From: Cinchona pubescens
Lineage: Eukaryota; Streptophyta; Magnoliopsida; Gentianales; Rubiaceae
Assembly (NCBI GenBank): GCA_025175665.1
Contig: JANKKI010000026.1
Coordinates: 1,922,001 to 1,986,000, forward strand
DNA length: 64,000 bases
Direction: 5' to 3'
This document shows, piece by piece, positions 1 to 10,379 of the stretch. A model generated the notes under the pieces. The model was not told where the DNA came from. It worked only from the letters and a program-made list of their open reading frames with translations, and ran no database searches. Position 1 is the first letter of the stretch. Each line of letters opens with the position of its first letter. Position numbers and translations under genes: made by a program.

Positions 1-57
1 CATCTGGCTTTGTAATCCAGTCATTGTAACAGTGCTAAATCAGATTCTTCTTGGTGA

Positions 58-564
58 ATGTGCCAAGATTTTACTGATCTTAATAAAGCCTGTCCAAAGG
101 ACAGTTGTCCGTACCCCCAGATCGATTTAGTAGTAGATTCATTTATTAGATTTTACATTTTACACTTTTTAGATACATTCAAGGGCTACCATCAAATATA
201 CATGGCCAGAGAAGATGAAGAGAAAACCTCTTTCATAACTGACCGAGGCACGTACTGCTACAGTACTATGCCCTTCGGACTCAAAAACGCTGGAGCCACG
301 TATCAACGTCTCGTCAATAAAACCTTCAAGTCCCAAATAGGACGAAACATGGAGGTATATATTGATGACATGGTGGTCAAGAGCTGAACCTATGAGGAAA
401 CCTTGGAAGATCTAAGGGAGACATTTGAGATATTAAAATCCATCCAAATGAGGCTGAATCCCAAAAAATGTACATTTAGGGTCCTCTCGAGAAAATTCTT
501 GGGGTTCATTGTCTCTCATCGGGGAATCGAGGCGAACCCTAAAAAGGTGCTCGGCAAGCCATAA
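58..564 (+). pseudogene. Gypsy reverse transcriptase fragment
   Basis: The translation shows the fingers/palm of a Ty3/gypsy reverse transcriptase: the FTDLNKACPKD block, FLDTFKGYHQI, EEKTSFIT, MPFGLKNAGATYQRL and the catalytic YIDD box followed by MVVKS. The frame meets a TGA at 385-387 where the family normally continues, then stays open to a TAA at 562-564 with recognisable thumb sequence (NPKKCTF, FLGFIVSHRGIE). The TGA sits where a CGA arginine codon would fit, consistent with decay by deamination. The enzyme copied element RNA into cDNA in cytoplasmic particles. No start is assigned because the polyprotein begins outside the window. Confidence 0.88.
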
Positions 565-1211
565 TTAATATGAAAACCCCCACCTCGGTGAAGGAGGTTC
601 AGAGACTCACCGGTAGAATGGCGGCCCTAAATCGACTCCTGTCCAAATCAGCAGAAAGGGGCCTGCCGTTCTTCCAGCTCATAAAGAAGACTGAGGGTTT
701 CAATGGACCGAAGAAGCTTGTAAAGCTTTGGAGAGTTTAAAGAATACTTGGGCACCTTGTCGAAGCTCGCATATCCACAAAAAGGAGAACCGCTATACCT
801 GCATGTCTCGATTGCCGAATCCGCAGTCAGCTCGATTCTTTTGAGGCAGGATGAGCAAGGCAACCAATGTCCTGTATATTTTGTAAGTAAAGTGCTTCAA
901 GGTCCAGAAAAGAAATATACCCCCATTGAAAGGCAGCATTCTCGTTGGTGGTGTCGGCTCGGAAGCTAAGGCCCTATTTTATTGGTCACAAGATAATAAT
1001 TTTGATCAACCTTTTTTTGAAAAATATCTTGAGCAAACCAGATGCTTCAGGCAGAATGCTAAAGTTTTCTGTAGTTCAGCTGTTTGAATTTGACATAGAA
1101 TTCAGGTCTCGGACCGCAATCAAAGCTCAGGCTTTGGCAGATTTTATTGCGAAAAATTGTGGCGTTGAGAAGGTTGATCTCATCACGGTGACTGATCCAA
1201 CAAAGGAATAG
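565..1211 (+). pseudogene. Gypsy RT connection and first RNase H remnant
   Basis: After the break at 564 a shifted frame reads KTPTSVKEVQRLTGRMAALN, typical of the RT connection just before RNase H in Tat elements. Two further open stretches (748-969 and 945-1211) carry decayed RNase H, including YTPIERQ and, near the end, the ALADFIA block that closes the gypsy RNase H region. At least three frame changes are needed to follow it. It lies between the RT and the second RNase H, as expected for dual-RNase-H Tat elements. Confidence 0.72.
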
Positions 1212-1214
1212 AAA

Positions 1215-1511
1215 ATGAGAGAAGATCTCCCATGGGAGCTTCATATTGACGGAGTTTCGTGTGAGTTCGGGACCGGGGCAGGGATAATAATCCGATCCCC
1301 AGAAGGGGACTATCTCACTTACGCCCTCAGGTTCAGATTCAAGGCAACAAATAACGAGGCTGAGTATGAGGCCCTTATCTGTGGGATGGATACGGCCCAC
1401 CAGATGGGTGCCCGAACCTTAAAGATTCATTCAGATTCTCAGCTAGTTGTAAATCAAAGCCTGGGAAATTATGAAGCTCGGGGCGTGATTTTGAAAAGGT
1501 ACCTAGCCTAG
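1215..1511 (+). pseudogene. Second (additional) RNase H domain of Tat element
   Basis: The open stretch reads as an RNase HI fold: LHIDGVS (first catalytic Asp), a glycine-rich strand GTGAGIII, NNEAEYEALICGM (catalytic Glu) and IHSDSQLVVNQ (catalytic Asp). In plants, Tat-lineage elements carry such an extra RNase H between the original one and the integrase, which is the position seen here. It ends at a TAG at 1,509-1,511; sequence immediately after still resembles the domain's end, so it is a decayed polyprotein segment and not a separate gene. Confidence 0.75.
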
Positions 1512-1584
1512 ATCAAAAGCTGGATTAAAAAATTTAAAAGGTGAACATCATTAAGATTGCCCGAACCAGAAATACGCACGCTGA

Positions 1585-3040
1585 GTGCTTGCTTTATCAA
1601 AATTAGCCTTGGCAATATACTCGCATTTAACGAAAGAGATTTTGGTAGAGCTGCGAGAACGCAGGTCCGTTGACTTCTCTAAAAGAATCTCTTGTGTCCA
1701 ACCAAACCTCGGTTGGATGGGACCTATAATAAATTATTTGAATAATGATAAGCTCCCTGAAGATTCGGCCGAAGCTAGAAAGATCAAGTACAGAGCCACC
1801 AAGTATACCCTTATTGAAGGAATCTTGTATAAAAAAGCATACTTGTGCCCCTTGCTGAGGTGCCTCACGTCATCCGAAGCTAATTATATTTTACGAGAGG
1901 TGCACGAGGGCATATGCAGAAGTCACGTCGGTCCTCAGAGTTTAGCTCGCAAAGTCTTACTGACTGGGTATTACTAGCCAACCATACACTCTGACGCAGA
2001 CGCGTTGGTACGGGTGTGTCATCAGTGTCAAATACATGTGCCAATACCCCGAAGACCCGGCTGAGATATGGTTCCTATTCAGAGCCCATGGCCATTTGCT
2101 AAGTGGGCGAATTGACATCTTGGGCCCACTTCCCAGAGGGATAAGCAAGCTTGAGTTCTTAACAGTTGCAGTGTGTACTACTTCACCAAGTGGATTGAGG
2201 TCGAGCCCCTGGCTACAATCTCGGGAAAGGCAATGGAAAAGTTCTTTTGAAAAAGCATTGTTTGCCTATTCGGTATCCCTGCTATACTCGTTTCTGATAA
2301 TGAGAAGCAATTTGAAGGAGAGCCTTTCAAGAGCTTTTGCGCTAACCTCGAAATTAAACAGCGCTTCACCTCGGTCGCTCATCCGCAAGCAAATGGACAA
2401 AACAGAAGTGTGCAACCGGACCTTGCTGACAGGACTCAAGACCCAACTTGAAAGAGCCAAGGGTACTTGGGTTGAGGAATTGCCTAGTGTCCTATGGGCA
2501 TACAGGACCACACCTCGAACGGCTAATGGAAACATTCCATTCAATTTGGCCTACGGGTCCGAGGCTGTTATCCCTACAGAGATTGGGCTATCCTCGGCTC
2601 AAGTATCCTTGTGTGATTTGAAATTCAACGATGAGGCCCTGCGAGATAACCTAGATTTACTTGAGGAAAAGAGATTAGATGCATCCATTCGGGAAGCCAA
2701 GTACAAGCAAGTCATGGCTAAACACTACAACTCCAGGGTCAAGCATCGGTATCTGCGGCTCAGAAACTTGGTGCTTCGGAAGAATGAAGCAAGCCGTGTA
2801 GAGGGGACAAAGAAGTTAGATCCAAACTGGGAAGGACAGGGCCCTGTCTCTGAAGCTCACACCTCGGGCTATTACAAGTTGGTTGATCATGAGAGGGGAT
2901 CCTATTCCCAGAATGTGGAACATTGTAAATTTGAAGAAATATTATCAAGGAATGTAATGAAAGTCCCTTTTCAAATGTCAGATGTTCGAGCTGTTCCAAC
3001 TCTCAGAGTTTCGAATCCAGTTCAACAAAAAAGTAAATGA
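1585..3040 (+). pseudogene. Gypsy integrase, frameshifted
   Basis: The HHCC zinc-binding domain is split over two frames: EVHEGICRSHVG near 1,900 and CHQCQIH near 2,030. The catalytic core follows at about 2,180-2,400 (YFTKWIEVEPLA, FGIPAILVSDN, VAHPQANGQ) across frame changes, then the C-terminal part is open to 3,040 (WAYRTTPRTANGNIPFNLAYG, a long helix, and the end near EHCKFEEILS). The protein would insert element cDNA into the chromosome. The last codons already belong to the first copy of the tandem repeat described next. Confidence 0.85.
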
Positions 3041-3560
3041 TTGAGGGCCGAGGCTTAGCAGTCCCCCCTCAAGGACAGAGGCTTAGTAGCCCCCCCAAGC
3101 AAAAACAAAGTCGCGCCAACCCTCAGAGGTTCGGATCGTTACCAAGGCACAGTCGGATGTTCGAGCTATTCCAACTCTCAGAGTTTCGGATCAAGTTCAA
3201 CAAAAAAACAAATGATTGAGGGCCGAGGCTTAGCAGTCCCCCCTCAAGGGCAGAGGCTTAGTAGCCCGCCCAAGCAAAAACAAAGCCGCGCCAACCCTCA
3301 AAGGTTCGGACAAGGCACAGTCAGATGTTTGAGCTGTTCCAACTCTCAGAGTTTTGGACCCAGTTCAACAAAAAAGCAAATGATTGAGGGCTGAGGCTTA
3401 GCAGTCCCCCCTCAAGGGCAGAGGCTTAGTAGCCCCCCTAAGTAAAAACAAAGCCGCACCAACCTTCAGAGGTTCGGACAAGGCACAGTCAGAACCTTTC
3501 GAGCTATTCTAACTCTCAGTTTTTCGGATCGGGCTCAACAAAAAAGCAAAGATTGGGGGT
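2975..3560 (+). repeat. Tandem repeat of about 170 bp, 3' region of Tat element
   Basis: The phrase beginning GTTCGAGCTGTTCCAAC recurs near 2,984, 3,159, 3,327 and 3,497, and ATGATTGAGGGCCGAGGC at 3,037, 3,212 and (one change) 3,380. This gives about 3.4 units of 168-175 bp. The unit is GC-rich with runs of C. Short open frames inside it (60 codons each) are by-products of the repeat. Tandem repeats in the 3' untranslated part are known for Tat/Ogre elements and can seed satellites. Confidence 0.9.
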
Positions 3561-3577
3561 GCGAGACAGCTCCAGCC

Positions 3578-3614
3578 CTGTCTCTTATACACATCTAAGC
3601 ATGTGTATAAGAGA
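3578..3614. other. Tn5/Nextera mosaic-end junction (library adapter)
   Basis: Positions 3578-3596 read CTGTCTCTTATACACATCT, identical to the 19-bp Tn5 mosaic end used in Nextera libraries. After four bases, 3601-3614 read ATGTGTATAAGAGA, the reverse complement of the same end. Two facing mosaic ends are the signature of the mate-pair circularisation junction adapter. This is very unlikely to be plant sequence; bases on the two sides may not be neighbours in the genome. Confidence 0.92.
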
Positions 3615-4040
3615 AAATGTGATTGAAGACAGATGCTCCTCAAAGAGGCTTTGGCCTGTCTGCTATACGCCAGCAAAACATCATCATTTGGACTTTTGAA
3701 AAGTCTGACTCATGATTAAATTGCTAAGGTAAACATAAGGAGCCACGCTTAATCCTTTTGCCTCAGTTCGGAAGGGTCTAAATAAGGCCTAAGTTCAGAA
3801 TGAAAGGAGTCTTAGACAGTCTTTTATGATTGAAATGCTTAAGTGTAAAAAGTTTGTTACCTGCTTATATCATAAAACTTCTATTTTAAATGCTGGAAAT
3901 AAAGAAATTGAGAAACAGGTAAAAGGCCAGAAGCAAAGAAAGCCGAGGCTCTTATCAAGGGGACAGAGTTATCAAAACTTAGTAATTTCATTAAAATGAC
4001 CTAACTATTACAAAAGAAGTTCCTAACTGTTACAACAAAA
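3615..4040. other. Spacer between tandem repeats and antisense ORF
   Basis: No coding sequence recognised. The segment separates the plus-strand pol/tandem-repeat part from the 3' end of the minus-strand ORF. It lies just right of an adapter junction, so its linkage to the left side is uncertain. Confidence 0.4.
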
Positions 4041-4513
4041 TTACATCACCCTGAGCACCAGAAATTGAAGGCTCGGCAGTAGAGGTGGAAGCTTGGTTCG
4101 TAGGCTCGGACTCGACCTCGGGATTCGGGCCCTGGATCCAAGAGTCGTTCCAGAAGTTTTGGGAATCGGAGCGGGGGCTTTGACGAATTGAGCTTCTAGG
4201 CCATTGATGACCTCTTCGGTGACGGAAGCATCGTATGGCAGGCCCTCGTACAAATCAGGGTTCTTCACCAAGTGGTCACAGGCCAGTGTGAACCCCATGG
4301 AGGAGACCTTTTTTGTAAACTCCTTCAACATCCCGTCCGCTTCAGCCGAAGCCACGGATTCATTCCTGCCTTCGATCCGCAGCTCCACATCTCGAGAAGC
4401 GAGCTTAGCCTTGGCCAGCTGAGTTTCTTCTTGAAGTTGAAGAACCATTTGTTCCAGATCTGCGACCTTTTTGTCTCGGACACCAACATCCACTTCAAGG
4501 GTTTTCTTCTCCA

Positions 4514-4529
4514 CTGCTCTCTTATACAC
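4514..4529. other. Partial Tn5 mosaic-end match
   Basis: CTG, one extra base, then CTCTCTTATACAC: the first 15 bases of the mosaic end with a one-base insertion. It lies in the coiled-coil part of the antisense ORF, where the minus-strand frame also shows a stop. Confidence 0.6.
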
Positions 4530-5516
4530 GAAGTTTGTCCCTTACCTCGGTCAGCTCGGTCTTCCACTAGTCATATTTTATGCCCGCCTCAAAGTTGCAT
4601 TTCATCTCATTGGCGTTGACAGCCTCCTTCACTGCCTGATCCACGTTGGACTTCGCGTGGGCTAACTCTTGTTTCATAGAGTTAAAAGCAGTGTTGAAGC
4701 AGAGGCCTCTCGTTCTGCCATGGGGGGCAAAATTGTGATGGCCTTCAAAAAAAAGGCAAAGTGATTAGTTGAATTCCGAGGTGCAAAAAAGAAGTTGGAA
4801 TTTCACAAAGGGTTAGATAAACTTACGTTCATCAGGCTGACGTGAAGTTTGTCCAGCCTCTGTTGAGGGGTAAGCCTTTTGACATAGGCTATATCCCGAG
4901 GTAATGCCACTATTTTTGCCTGCTCCAGAGCCACCCGTGGGAATTGAGCCTGGTCGTTCACATCGATCGGTGGGGTGGGTCGGAGATCATAGCTCCCCGA
5001 GGTGGAAGGAACTGGAAGAGCGTCGACAGACAACTGACCCCAGGGTAAATACTGCGATCCTGCAGATTTCCTCTCCTCCTCTGGAGTGTATTTTTTATCA
5101 CCTAAAAAAAATAAAAGTGTTAGCTCTTTAAGACAAAGAAGGAGTAAGAAGTGGGAACGAATGAGGTTCGGCGGTCCTTACCATATGAAGTGATGAGTTG
5201 CTTGGATAGAGGTATGAGAGACATTTCCTGAGCCTGTCCCTGGTCTCCGAACCCTCGCTACTGGAACCATGGACCTCGGGGGCGATGACGAGGAGGAGAG
5301 GGTCATGGCGGAAGACAGGACCCTCCCTGAGGCCAGCAGCCTCCCTAGTCCTCTTCCTCGTAACCCGAGTCGTGTATAAGTTCGGTGGGCCGAAGAGCCA
5401 GAGTTACCTACCCGGCTGGTCTCCCCGGCGAACTGCTAAGCCTCAGTTACATTCATTGTGCGGAGGTCGAAGGTGTAGATTCGGGACTGCCGAGAGCTGT
5501 TGATGTATACGGATGA

Positions 5517-5529
5517 AGATGTGTATAAG
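5517..5529. other. Partial Tn5 mosaic-end match
   Basis: AGATGTGTATAAG equals the first 13 bases of the reversed mosaic end. It lies in a poorly coding stretch between recognisable parts of the antisense ORF. Confidence 0.55.
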
Positions 5530-6554
5530 CCGAGGGGCACCTTTGAACTCCGCACCGCTGACAGGTGTGGTGGACACCAACCCCCTGAGGAATGCTCCGA
5601 GCTCTGCATAAGATGAAGGATTAGGAAAAAGTAATGATTTATAAAAAAAAGAAAAAAAAAGGGGACAAGTGATAAATGATGATGATGACCTTGTTGAGGG
5701 TCGTAGCTCGGGTGGATGTCGTGGGTAGGAAACAGTCCTGCCCAGGCCAGTGAATGTTGTTTGATAAGATGGCGGGTTGGTTATTGAAGTTTATCCAGAG
5801 GTTGGATTCGACAGCCTCCGGGCGTGGATGGAGTCCGGGGAAGAGGCGTTTTTGGTTTTTAGGTTTTCTTTTATAAGGTTTCATAGACCCCAGGGCATTG
5901 GAGGGTTAAGGTACCGGATGAAGAAAAATGACTTTTTCCAGTCGTGAATAGATGAGGGGTTACCTGAAGTGAGCTGTTTGCCCGCAGTTCGGGGAGAGAT
6001 GTAAAAAAATCCCTTTGTAGGAGATAATTTTAGCATCATCCTAAATGTGTCTAATGAGAGGGGGATGTCGTGTAATCTACATAAGAAGGTGAAGCCGACG
6101 ATGACCCGAAGTGCGTTTGGGGTCAGTTGGGATATGCTGATATCCCAGTGGTTGGATAGGTTGATGAGGAGAGGCGTTATGGGGAGCCTCAGCCCTGCCT
6201 CGAGTTGTTCCTGGTAGACTGTTAGGTAACCAAGTGATGGCAGGTGGCCTCGGTCCTTGGGGGTCGGGAGTTTGATCATGCACGTTCTTGGGAAAACGGC
6301 ACCTATCCCTAAGGATTTTGATATCCTCGGGGTCAAGAGAGTTTGATACAATTTGTGTTTGGAGGTTTGGGTGGTCGTTTTGTGGGGGTTCAGTAAAGAG
6401 AGGATCGGGAGGAAAGTTTAATGGCACTGCTGCCAGAAGGGCTTCGTCTAAAGGATTTAACATCCTGTCAACGGCGTCTACAGGGTGATCCCCCTGTCCG
6501 GCGTGCTAATAAGAGAAGTGGGAGTGAACGTACCGGCCATGGTCTTCTGTTTTG

Positions 6555-6579
6555 ATACACATCTAGAATGTATAAGAGA
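6555..6579. other. Degraded Nextera junction adapter
   Basis: ATACACATCTAGA followed by ATGTATAAGAGA reproduces the centre of the mate-pair junction (mosaic end plus its reverse complement) with a two-base loss in the middle. It sits just upstream of the antisense ORF start. Confidence 0.8.
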
Positions 6580-7292
6580 GAGAACTCATAGTGGTGTCCG
6601 GGACTGGCGTGGAGCAGAGGTCGTTGATCGACAGCGAAAATGTATGGCAGAGGACGGAAGAAAGGGGACTGGGGGATGACTGTAAAGAAGGGAAAGTGTG
6701 TGAGTTTCTGGGGAGTTATGGAGTAAAAGAGTAAGGGAAAGAAAAATAGTTTGGGGGAAATGGAGTAAGGTGAGTAAGGGAAAGAAAAGTGATTTGGGGG
6801 TAAATGGGAGTATAAATAGGAGGGTTCTCTTCCAGAATGTTCAATGGTTCTGGGGAGAAAGATTGACTCCATCGAAATGAAAAAAGGCCTTTAGGCGGAA
6901 ATCTAGAGGCGTTGTGGCGTGACAAGCGAGGCGTTATGGCGTGATAAACGGGATATGGCATGAAAATCGAGATGTGGTGTAGGTGTTACGGAGCGCAAAA
7001 TGAGGCTTTTTGCAGCAAAATCAGGGCGAATTATGCAGTGCAATAAATGTGAATTCAGTGCATGGAGACTCAACGAAAACGTCACCTTTGAGAATTAATG
7101 TTGCGGTTACGACCCGCCGAGGATCCCAAGGGTCGATATGACCTCGGGTCGGCAATGGGGTACGAAAGTGCTCCGAAGTTCTTCACCTCGGCTCGGTATA
7201 AAAGTATTGGTTGTCATCTGTTGGGGACTGTGAACAGTCATTGTCGGCTCGGCCCCTATCCGTGAGGCTCAGCACCAAGCCGAGGGGACTAT
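6580..7292. other. Upstream region of antisense ORF / spacer to 3' LTR
   Basis: No conserved coding sequence. The minus strand is strongly C/T-rich with only low-complexity frames. A TATAAATA at about 6,810-6,817 and a TATAAAA at about 7,198 could be promoter elements, the first readable on either strand. The GC-rich character ends at a purine-rich run at 7,282-7,289 that fits a polypurine tract next to the LTR. Confidence 0.4.
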
Positions 7293-7646
7293 TGATGATG
7301 TGGATTAGTGACACTCTGATCATAGCATATTACCTAAATTGTTCTAGAAGTGCCTACGTGGCAGCCTCATTAAGGGCAATTATGTAATTCAGCTTCAGTT
7401 GGACTAGCATAGAGATAGCCTTATGCCTCCTTATGTAATTCTATAAGTAAGGGGCTTGGGTGCTACTAAAAAAAGATCGAAACTCAGATAATCAAATACA
7501 CCCTTGACATTCAGTTCTTCTACTTTCTCTCTCCTCCTCCTCCTAGAATCTAATCCTAGATTCTTCACCTACTATTTTTCTCTCTCATCTAATTTCCTAC
7601 TCTCTCACTATCTTCTCCTTAGAATGATGTTAGAAAATTCTCAATA
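7293..7646 (+). repeat. Probable 3' LTR of Tat element
   Basis: The segment starts with TGATGATGTGG just after the purine-rich GAGGGGAC. A TATA-like CTATAAGTAAGGGG follows near 7,440, then an A/C-rich leader and a C/T-rich tract, the normal order of a plant U3-R-U5. The right end is uncertain; a CA near 7,644 is one choice. There is no second LTR in the window to align with. Confidence 0.55.
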
Positions 7647-8244
7647 TTCCCTTTATATGAGCGAATAAATAAATATTATATCCTATGAAGTTCTTTTTTA
7701 TTTATTTATTTTATTTTTTAACTTTCACGTCTTTTGCCTATACCAAGAAAGAAATAAATTATATTTATCTATATTTCCTCTCAAACAAATTCTGTCCCCA
7801 ACAAGTTGTTCTTTAGAAAAAATATATTTGATCAAGTCGACCACTAAACGATTTGCATAACCACCAAACGAACAACTATATTTGAAATTAAATCCTACAA
7901 TAAAAGTTATCACATTTTAAAAATAAGTATAAGCATAACTTAAAAGTATAAAAATTTCAAAGATTTTTAAAGTTTAATATATAAAACGAACATATAATTT
8001 TTACTGTGACATTTTCAATACATTGTTGTATAAAAATTGAATATTGTATGGTATTTACAACTCTAAATTGTCTATTCTATTATAAATTTTTTATTACGTA
8101 GAAGTTAGGACAATCACCATCGTGTTCTAACTTATAATTGTATATAAAAATATTTATTTTATAAAAGGTAATTTTTGTAAAGACGGATATTCAACACCTA
8201 TCAAAATAATTGCACCCCCTAATATCCGGTCCTGGCTTCGTCCC

Positions 8245-8279
<35 letters not shown>

Positions 8280-8363
8280 CATTGTATTCTACAGAAACTT
8301 TGTGTTTCTAAAACTTAAGTAAAACTGCTTAGCATATTCATGTTTAATTGTAGGTGAATTTAT
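7647..8363. other. AT-rich intergenic DNA with (TA)n
   Basis: No gene seen. A (TA)n microsatellite lies at about 8,248-8,278, directly after a GC-richer phrase (CCGGTCCTGGCTTCG) of a kind often found in plant transposon-derived DNA. Confidence 0.5.
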
Positions 8364-9925
8364 TGATAATTTTAAGAAATTAGAATTATAAGTACCCTGG
8401 ATTTAAGTATTTTTACTCTAATTTCAGGCAATTTTATAGTTTAAGTGTTGTTTTTGACTATTTTTTCTTCCATATTCTAGACTATGTTAGTTTATGTTAA
8501 TTTAAGATTTTAATGTTATTTTAATATTTTTTTGTAATTAAAAGTGTGTAATTATTTGTAGAGTTCAAATCAAGCTGTCGAGCAGCCATTGACAACGGTC
8601 ATAAATTTTGAAGAGAGAAATCATAAATTGTGGTCATCGAAAATTAATTTCTATTATAACTTTGACCGCGCTTAACAAGTGCGGTTATCATCACGAAGTA
8701 TCAGTAACTGCGGTCATTAATATAAAGAAGGAAATTTATTGACCATGGTCACTAGAAAAATTCACGTGAGCATCAGTAATGACGGTCAAGATTTTAAAGA
8801 AGGAAATTTGTCAACTGTGGTTACCAAGTCTGGATCTTGTCTATGCTTGCAGTCATTGAGCACGATATGAGTGATTTTGAGGAGCAAAAAATCCAATCCG
8901 TGGAAAATTATGGCTGAACATGTTTCTTCCAACGCTAACACTATAAATACATTCTTAAAATTTCTTTGGAGGCTAAGTAGAAAATAAAGTAGACTAGATA
9001 GTGGTAAAAACTAGAGTAGAGTAGTCTAGTTCTTCTTCTTTTTTCCCTCCCTATTTGGGGAGGTTTTTCATAGATTAGGTTAGATTGGGATTTATCTTTC
9101 TTGTAACCTCTATTTCCTAGCTAAAGTTCAACTTTTTTAGTGGTAATTGCTTTGTTCTTGTTTAAACTCCTCTAGTTAGTCTTTAATTTCATATTTTTTA
9201 GTTTAATTAGTTTAATTACTTTCATTAAAATGCTCTCTTACTTGCTTTCTTAGTTTAATTAGTAGAATTAGTTCATTAATTTTTCTTTTAATTGCTTCCT
9301 TTTACATGTTTTCTTAGTATAATTGTTAGATTAATTAATGAATGTTTTTTCTTTAAAAGTGCTTTCTTAGTAGAAAATTATAGTGTAGATTAGTTAATTA
9401 GGATAGATTAATTCATAGGCTTTTCTTTAAAATGATTTCTTAGTGATAATTTGTAGTCTAGGTTGGCTAATTAGGGTAAATTAATTAATAAATTTTCATT
9501 AATTATGCTTCCTTTGTGGTAATTAATAGTCTATAACTCTATATTAGTTAATTACTTTATAAAATCCTTTTAATTGCCTTCTTTAAATTCCTCCCTAGTT
9601 TAATATTCACATGCCTTCTTTAAATGCTTTTTAAAAATACTTTTTTTTAATGTTAATGCTTACTTTTAAATTGCTTTCCTAGTAAGTCTTTGAATTGTTT
9701 TTTTAGGTCTTTCAAATTCTAGTTTTAGTTTAATCTTCAACTAATAATCCAATCAAATAATTAGTAATCACTAACCAATTCTTGTGAGTTTGATTCCTAC
9801 TTCCCTATACTACTAGTTGACAACCGTATACTAATTGGATGCCGTCTAGTCCTTTCATTTTTATAGTTTTAGGATTTAGATGTTTTTATAAATGATTTAA
9901 CTAGGTATTTTTCCAAAAGGCATCA
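8364..9925 (+). repeat. 5' LTR of LARD-like element
   Basis: Starts TGATAATTTTAAG and ends CATCA. It aligns over its full length with 13,614-15,181, sharing phrases such as TCGAGCAGCCATTGAC and GATTTAACTAGGTATTTT. Many small differences show the insertion is old. Confidence 0.85.
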
Positions 9926-9930
9926 AGTTT

Positions 9931-9948
9931 TGGTGTCGTTACTGGGGA
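9931..9948 (+). promoter_or_regulatory. Primer-binding site
   Basis: TGGTGTCGTTACTGGGGA differs in three places from TGGCGCCGTTGCCGGGGA, the site common in Athila-type elements. It starts five bases after the LTR end. Confidence 0.75.
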
Positions 9949-10379
9949 TTGGTTTTCAATAATATTGATATAATTTAGTTCGGTTGCAAGATTGAAGTCT
10001 TTTGTTTTTCTTGTACAGTTGTTCACGTATTTGAAAAACCAAAAAGATTTTTTTTTTTTTAGTTGTGTTCTTATTTTGAAAAATCTAAAAATTTTCTTGT
10101 TGATGGATAGTTTAGACTAACTAGTAGTCTAAACTTGCCTAATTTTCTTATTTGTGTGACTCAGGTTCTTTTCCTTGTTTATATTTGTATTGGTTGTTCA
10201 TTCAAGATCATGCAATGATCCAATTGGAATGAGTCATACCAATGAGATTATCATTTTTATGACAATAGAGGTATGCCCAATGAGCATGATTCTTGTTTTG
10301 ATTGTTCTCCCTCTCTCTTAGACTACAAATGAGATGGTATAGCTATCCACAAAACTTATGAGAGCTATCAAAATAAAAA

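Larger units (their letters stand above)
4041..6463 (-). pseudogene. Antisense ORF of Tat element, 'gypsy-type transposase' domain
   Basis: Minus-strand reading from 6,463 gives an N-terminal stretch (MLNPLDEALL), then after a frame change near 6,295 a block with GYLTVYQEQLEAGLRLP, PNALRVIVGFTFLCRLH and FFYISPR. This matches the plant family called putative gypsy-type transposon/transposase (Pfam Transposase_28). Further pieces at 5,884-5,639, 5,102-4,803 and 4,529-4,041 continue with proline-rich and coiled-coil sequence. Splice-like signals are visible: an acceptor TTTTTTTTAG near 5,103, a donor GTAAGT at 4,826-4,821 and an acceptor TTTGAAG ending at 4,743 would remove an 84-bp intron. Antisense ORFs at this place are reported for Tat/Retand elements; their function is unknown. 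Frame breaks and adapter scars make this copy unreliable. Confidence 0.65.
1..7646 (+). mobile_element. Ty3/gypsy Tat-lineage LTR retrotransposon, 3' part
   Basis: The order reverse transcriptase, RNase H, second RNase H, integrase, tandem-repeat block, antisense ORF, 3' LTR is that of plant Tat/Retand/Ogre elements. The 5' LTR, gag and protease lie left of the window. Coding domains are spread over several frames with stops, so the copy is inactive as sequenced. The region is more GC-rich than its surroundings up to the LTR at about 7,293. Four Tn5 mosaic-end matches lie between 3.5 and 6.6 kb, so the order or completeness of the 3' part may not be real. Right boundary is approximate. Confidence 0.85.

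Noticed and set aside
3037..3394. Two overlapping 60-codon frames
   Set aside because: They arise from the tandem repeat units and are not separate genes.
6468..7085. Minus-strand C/T-rich frames upstream of the antisense ORF
   Set aside because: Low-complexity sequence rich in Ser, Pro and Phe without conserved motifs; more likely a leader or promoter region.
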